In this document: in pieces, positions 60,492-64,000 of the stretch
How the letters are laid out: each line of letters begins with the position of its first letter
How positions within the stretch are numbered: the first letter of the stretch is position 1
Assembly (NCBI GenBank): GCA_021802545.1
Contig: JAJZRS010000013.1
Location: forward strand, 1 to 64,000
Direction of reading: 5' to 3'
DNA: 64,000 bases
Source: Pseudomonadota bacterium
Lineage (GTDB): Bacteria; Pseudomonadota; Gammaproteobacteria; Burkholderiales; JABEVD01
Notes under the pieces: generated by a model
Database searches by the model: none
What the model saw: the letters and a program-made list of their open reading frames with translations, nothing else
What the model was told of the DNA's origin: nothing
Program-made: the position numbers and the translations under genes

Positions 60492-61136
60492 TCAGAAGCG
60501 CGACAGGGCGGCCGCCACCCACTCTCCCAGCCGCTTGAGATGCAGGGTGCCGATATCCGGCGAGAAGCGCTGCGAATCTTCGGACGCCAGGACCAGCAGT
60601 CCCTTGGCCCGCTCGCCTGCTATCGGCACCATGGCAAAGGAGCGCAGATGCTCCCACTCGCCGAACCAGGCGAGCAGCTCAGGGGCGATGTGATGCCCGC
60701 AATGCGGCTGGATCAGGCTGTCGGCGATCTCCATCTCGCTCTCGCTCACGGAAACAAGCTCGGGAAGATCCGCGCCGCCTCCATCCACCCCCCATACCCT
60801 CAGGGCGACATGGGGCACGTCGAAATCCTCCCTCAGGCTGTTTTCCACCACGTAGAAGAGCGCCTCCAGAGACCTCGCCTTCAGGAGCGCAATTGACAGC
60901 CTGTGCATCTTCTCGCCGATTTCGTCGTTCTCCTCGCCGAACTTGATCAGCTCGCGCAATTTGTCCTCGAGCAGCCTGTTTTTCTCGCGCAGAGAAATCA
61001 GCTGCCGCTCTCCGATCGGAATCGCCCGCCCGCCGTGCGGATGGGGAACGTATATGCTTGAAAGGAGATCCACATACTCTTCTGCGAACCCCGGATTTTC
61101 CTGCAGGTATTGCGCGACTTCTTCAGCTGTAACCAT
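60492..61136 (-). CDS. DUF484 family GAF-like protein
   Basis: A 214-residue protein with an N-terminal coiled coil (YLQENPGFAEEYVDLLSSI, LISLREKNRLLEDKLRELI) and a GAF-like domain (about 90-205, EHLRSFAMVPIAGERAKGLLVLASEDSQRFSP). Function is unknown (YigA-like), but dapF-DUF484-xerC is a conserved order. Start and stop overlap or abut both neighbours. Confidence 0.92.
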   Translation of the reverse strand: MVTAEEVAQYLQENPGFAEEYVDLLSSIYVPHPHGGRAIPIGERQLISLREKNRLLEDKLRELIKFGEENDEIGEKMHRLSIALLKARSLEALFYVVENSLREDFDVPHVALRVWGVDGGGADLPELVSVSESEMEIADSLIQPHCGHHIAPELLAWFGEWEHLRSFAMVPIAGERAKGLLVLASEDSQRFSPDIGTLHLKRLGEWVAAALSRF

Positions 61137-61978
61137 TAATCGTTTCCTCGAATTTCGATTTCGCCCTCAAAAACGCCGACTGCGGGCCCCGTCATCCACA
61201 CGGGATGCCCCTCGCCTTCCCAGCGCACGACGAGATCTCCGCCGCGCGTATGCACCCTGACCTCTCCGTCCAGCAGGCCGCGGGCAATCCCTGCAACCAC
61301 CGCAGCGCAGGCGCCCGTGCCGCAGGCGAGCGTCTCGCCTGCTCCGCGCTCGTAAACCCTGAGCTTGATGGCGCGTCTGTCCAGTATCTGCATGAATCCC
61401 GCATTCACCCTTTTCGGAAACTTCGGGTGGAATTCGATCGCAGCGCCAAGGCTTCCTACAGGCGCCGAATCGACATTCGACACGATCAGGACGGCATGCG
61501 GGTTGCCCATCGACAGGGCGCTGATCTCGATTTTCTCTCCATCCGCTTCCAGCGCGTAGGTCGGGCTGCGATGATCCTCAAGGAAAGGGATGTCCTCGGG
61601 TTCGAACCTGGGAGTCCCCATGTTCACGGTCACCTGGCCGTCTTCTTCGAGCCTGGGGGAAATCAGCCCGCCGAGCGTCTCGACTTTGATCTCGCGCTTT
61701 TGCGTCAGCCCCTTGTCCCGCACGAAGCGAACGAAGCACCTCGCTCCGTTCCCGCACTGCTCGACCTCTCCGCCGTCCGCATTGAAAATCCGGTATCTGA
61801 AATCCGCATCCTGCGATTGGGGCTGCTCGACGACGAGAATCTGGTCGCAGCCTATGCCGAAATGACGATCGGCGATGAACCTCAATTGTTCGGCATCGAG
61901 ACTGACCTTCTCCGAATAGGCATCGATCACCACGAAATCGTTGCCGAGCCCCTGCATCTTCGTGAAATTGATCTTCAT
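61136..61978 (-). CDS. dapF: Diaminopimelate epimerase
   Basis: A 280-residue enzyme interconverting LL- and meso-diaminopimelate for lysine and peptidoglycan. The two active-site cysteines lie in [13 protein letters not shown] and [13 protein letters not shown]. The N terminus [15 protein letters not shown] is typical. It abuts tyrS and DUF484 with one-base overlaps. Confidence 0.97.
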   Translation of the reverse strand: MKINFTKMQGLGNDFVVIDAYSEKVSLDAEQLRFIADRHFGIGCDQILVVEQPQSQDADFRYRIFNADGGEVEQCGNGARCFVRFVRDKGLTQKREIKVETLGGLISPRLEEDGQVTVNMGTPRFEPEDIPFLEDHRSPTYALEADGEKIEISALSMGNPHAVLIVSNVDSAPVGSLGAAIEFHPKFPKRVNAGFMQILDRRAIKLRVYERGAGETLACGTGACAAVVAGIARGLLDGEVRVHTRGGDLVVRWEGEGHPVWMTGPAVGVFEGEIEIRGND

Positions 61979-63195
61979 CAGGCGATGGTCACCCTGGCAT
62001 ACTTGCGCTTGCCGATCTGCAACACGACCTGCTCGCCCTTCTTCAGCCTGAGCCCCTTGTCCTCGATTTTTTCCCCGTCCATCTTCACGCCGCCCTGTGC
62101 GATCATTCTGAGCGCTTCGGACGTGCTCGAGGTGAGGCCGGCCTGCTTCAGGACCTGGATCAGCTGAGCCTCGCCATCGCTCGACTCGATCGTATATTCG
62201 GGAATGTCTTCAGGGATCGCCCCGCCCCTGAATCTCGCTTCGAAATCCGCGAGCGCGGCCTCGGCAGACTTTTTGTCGTGGAATCGCGTGATGATTTCCT
62301 GGGCGAGCAGCACCTTGATGTCTCTGGGGTTCCTGCCACCCACGACCTCCCTTTTCCATGCGGAAATCGTCTCGACGGATTCGAAGGAAAGCAGCTCCAG
62401 ATAACGCCACATCAGCTCGTCGGAGACCGACATCAGCTTGCCGAAAATCTGTTCAGGAGATTCGCTGATGCCGACATAATTGCCGAGCGATTTGGACATC
62501 TTGTTCACGCCGTCGAGGCCTTCGAGCAGGGGCATGGTGAGGATGCACTGGGGCGGCTGCCCGTAATGCTTCTGCAGTTCCCTTCCCATCAGCAGATTGA
62601 ATTTCTGGTCGGTGCCGCCGATCTCAAGGTCGGCGCGCAAAGCGACGGAATCGTAACCCTGGACGAGCGGATAGAGGAATTCGTGGATGGCGATCGGCTG
62701 GTTGCTCCTGTAGCGCTTCCCGAAATCGTCGCGCTCGAGCATTCTCGCCACCGTGGAATTGGAAGCCAGCCGGATCATGTCGGCGGACCCGAGTTCGTCC
62801 ATCCAGCTCGAATTGAACACCACTTCCGTGCATTCAGGCCGCAATACCTTGAACACCTGGTCGGCATAGGATTTGGCATTTTCCTTGATCTGCTCGCGGG
62901 AAAGCGGAGGCCTGGTCGCGTTCTTTCCGGTGGGGTCGCCGATCATGCCCGTGAAGTCTCCGATCAGGAACAGGGCCTTGTGCCCCAGATCCTGAAGCTG
63001 CCTCAGCTTGTTGAGCAATACCGTATGCCCGAGATGCAGGTCGGGCGCGGTGGGGTCAAATCCGGCCTTGATGCGCAGAGGCGTCCCTTTCGAGAGCTTT
63101 TGCACGAACTCCTCTTCGACCAGCAGTTCGTCGCAGCCCCTCTTGATGATTGCCATGGCTTCCGCCGGCGTTGCTTGCTTCGTTCGATCCAACAT
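61978..63195 (-). CDS. tyrS: Tyrosyl-tRNA synthetase
   Basis: A 405-residue class I synthetase. It has [11 protein letters not shown] (HIGH-like), [11 protein letters not shown] and a C-terminal S4 RNA-binding domain (about 340-405, [23 protein letters not shown]). The length and [11 protein letters not shown] pattern fit the TyrZ-like type common in proteobacteria. Confidence 0.97.
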   Translation of the reverse strand: MLDRTKQATPAEAMAIIKRGCDELLVEEEFVQKLSKGTPLRIKAGFDPTAPDLHLGHTVLLNKLRQLQDLGHKALFLIGDFTGMIGDPTGKNATRPPLSREQIKENAKSYADQVFKVLRPECTEVVFNSSWMDELGSADMIRLASNSTVARMLERDDFGKRYRSNQPIAIHEFLYPLVQGYDSVALRADLEIGGTDQKFNLLMGRELQKHYGQPPQCILTMPLLEGLDGVNKMSKSLGNYVGISESPEQIFGKLMSVSDELMWRYLELLSFESVETISAWKREVVGGRNPRDIKVLLAQEIITRFHDKKSAEAALADFEARFRGGAIPEDIPEYTIESSDGEAQLIQVLKQAGLTSSTSEALRMIAQGGVKMDGEKIEDKGLRLKKGEQVVLQIGKRKYARVTIA

Positions 63196-63234
63196 TCAAT
63201 TCGCCAAAAAGTAATATTTACGTTATTTTTCTGT

Positions 63235-63240
63235 TATCAT
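63235..63240 (+). promoter_or_regulatory. Candidate -10 element for the M23 peptidase gene
   Basis: TATCAT, in an A/T-rich stretch 29 bases upstream of the start; the -35 is poor. It resembles the -10 proposed for mreB. Confidence 0.3.
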
Positions 63241-63268
63241 GCGCTGAGACAGGAGAAACGGAACCGTC

Positions 63269-64000
63269 ATGCAGCGCCTTAAAGACTTAATTCTAACGCA
63301 AAAACCGCTGGCCCTAGAACGAAAAATCAAACTTCGCTGGCTTGTGGGCGCTTCCACCATACCCTTGTTCGGCATCGTTGCCGCATTCGGCATCGCCCCA
63401 GGCACCAAAGTCGAGCCCGTTCAGCTTCAGACCGTGATCGAGAGCGTCAAGCTTCCTGATCTTTCCGGACAGGAACAAAACATGGTTTTCTGGCGCGAGG
63501 ACAAGATCCAGCGCGGCGATACCGTCGGCACCCTGCTTTCCAGGCTGAAAGTGGTGGACCCTGAAGCCGTCAATTTCCTGCGCAACCCGAACAATGCGCA
63601 TTCGCTCTACCAGCTCACGCCGGGAAGGGAAGTCCAGGCGAAAACAGATCAGGATGGACAGCTGCTCTACCTGCATTATCTGAACGGAAAAGGCGACGAA
63701 CTCGTGGTCGAGCGTACCGCCGACGGGCTGCAATCCCGTGAGCAGTCGGCCTATCTGGAAACGCGCATCCAGATGAAATCGGCCTCGATCGACAGCTCGC
63801 TGTTCGCGGCGACGGACGGCGTGGGCCTGCCGGACTCCGTCGCAACCCAGATCGCAGACATGTTTTCCTCCGACATCGATTTCCACAAGGATCTGCGCAG
63901 GGGAGACCATTTCACCGTCATTTACGAGATGCTCTACAGCAACGGCGAGCCGGTCAAGATCGGACGCATCCTGGCTGCCGAATTCGTCAACCAGGGCAAG
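63269..64000 (+). CDS. M23-family peptidoglycan endopeptidase, 5' part (runs off the right edge)
   Basis: An open frame from ATG 63269 with 244 codons and no stop, absent from the ORF track because it is incomplete. One N-terminal membrane helix (about 26-45) is followed by a LysM/OapA-like segment (IQRGDTVGTLLSRL) and a Csd3-like second domain (DFHKDLRRGDHFTVIYEM). This is the N-terminal layout of MepM/YebA-type endopeptidases; the catalytic domain must lie beyond the window. It is divergent from tyrS, as in many proteobacteria. An AGGAG lies upstream. Confidence 0.88.
   Translation, partial: MQRLKDLILTQKPLALERKIKLRWLVGASTIPLFGIVAAFGIAPGTKVEPVQLQTVIESVKLPDLSGQEQNMVFWREDKIQRGDTVGTLLSRLKVVDPEAVNFLRNPNNAHSLYQLTPGREVQAKTDQDGQLLYLHYLNGKGDELVVERTADGLQSREQSAYLETRIQMKSASIDSSLFAATDGVGLPDSVATQIADMFSSDIDFHKDLRRGDHFTVIYEMLYSNGEPVKIGRILAAEFVNQGK

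Noticed and set aside
61580-61620. GGGTTCGAACCTGG string resembling a tRNA T-arm
   Set aside because: Inside the well-supported dapF coding region and without a cloverleaf.

Overview
The window reads as the chromosome of a GC-rich, probably autotrophic betaproteobacterium. The evidence is a proteobacterial-type phosphoribulokinase, an NAD-dependent FdsGBA formate dehydrogenase, betaproteobacterial gene orders (hemA-prfA-prmC-grxD; tyrS-dapF-DUF484-xerC; leuS-lptE-holA-proA; argH beside algZ/algR) and a betaproteobacterial-style rRNA leader at the left edge. Genus-level placement (Nitrosomonadales/Gallionella-like) is only an inference. No tRNA, CRISPR array, prophage or insertion sequence was recognised. 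The window is almost fully coding, and no gene-free stretch reaches 300 bases.

Left part (1-8.9 kb): the first ~225 bases are the promoter/leader region of an rRNA operon on the minus strand (tandem sigma70 promoters, boxA, boxC-like sequence); the 16S gene itself lies beyond the left edge. Directly upstream of it on the same strand is a formate operon: OFA-type MFS transporter - fdsG - fdsB - fdsA - fdsC(fdhD) - fdsD, mostly with ATGA overlaps. A divergent regulator with a ModE/LysR-like HTH and a substrate-binding-like domain sits beside a short palindrome and probably controls it. Formate oxidation would supply NADH and CO2, and the phosphoribulokinase at 55.8 kb would refix the CO2 through the Calvin cycle.

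8.9-24 kb: xthA; pyrE with a DUF4124 protein and a small lipoprotein; a MoxR ATPase / VWA-metallopeptidase-like / DsrS-like operon; gatCAB; then the rod-shape operon mreBCD-mrdA-rodA-rlpA. A palindrome lies between gatC and mreB.

24-37.8 kb: an RND efflux locus on the minus strand (OmpR-type regulator, sensor kinase, two tandem RND pumps, membrane fusion protein, outer-membrane factor). The two pump genes share a block of about 2,675 bp in which I saw no difference, bounded by diverged ends, which looks like gene conversion. Next to it are an unusually short porin with its own terminator and an algZ/algR-type LytTR two-component pair.

37.8-64 kb: argH and a fructosamine-kinase-family gene; the grxD, prmC, prfA, hemA cluster; a long minus-strand run leuS-lptE-holA-proA-lpdA-DUF3683 flavoprotein-HIT-glycosyltransferase; prkB with its own promoter region and a strong terminator; uvrD; two small enzymes; the tyrS-dapF-DUF484-xerC cluster; and the 5' part of an M23 peptidase gene running off the right edge. 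Notable oddities are a LeuRS lacking the leucine-specific insertion before KMSKS, the short porin, heavy use of the AGG arginine codon except in prkB, and the twin RND pumps.
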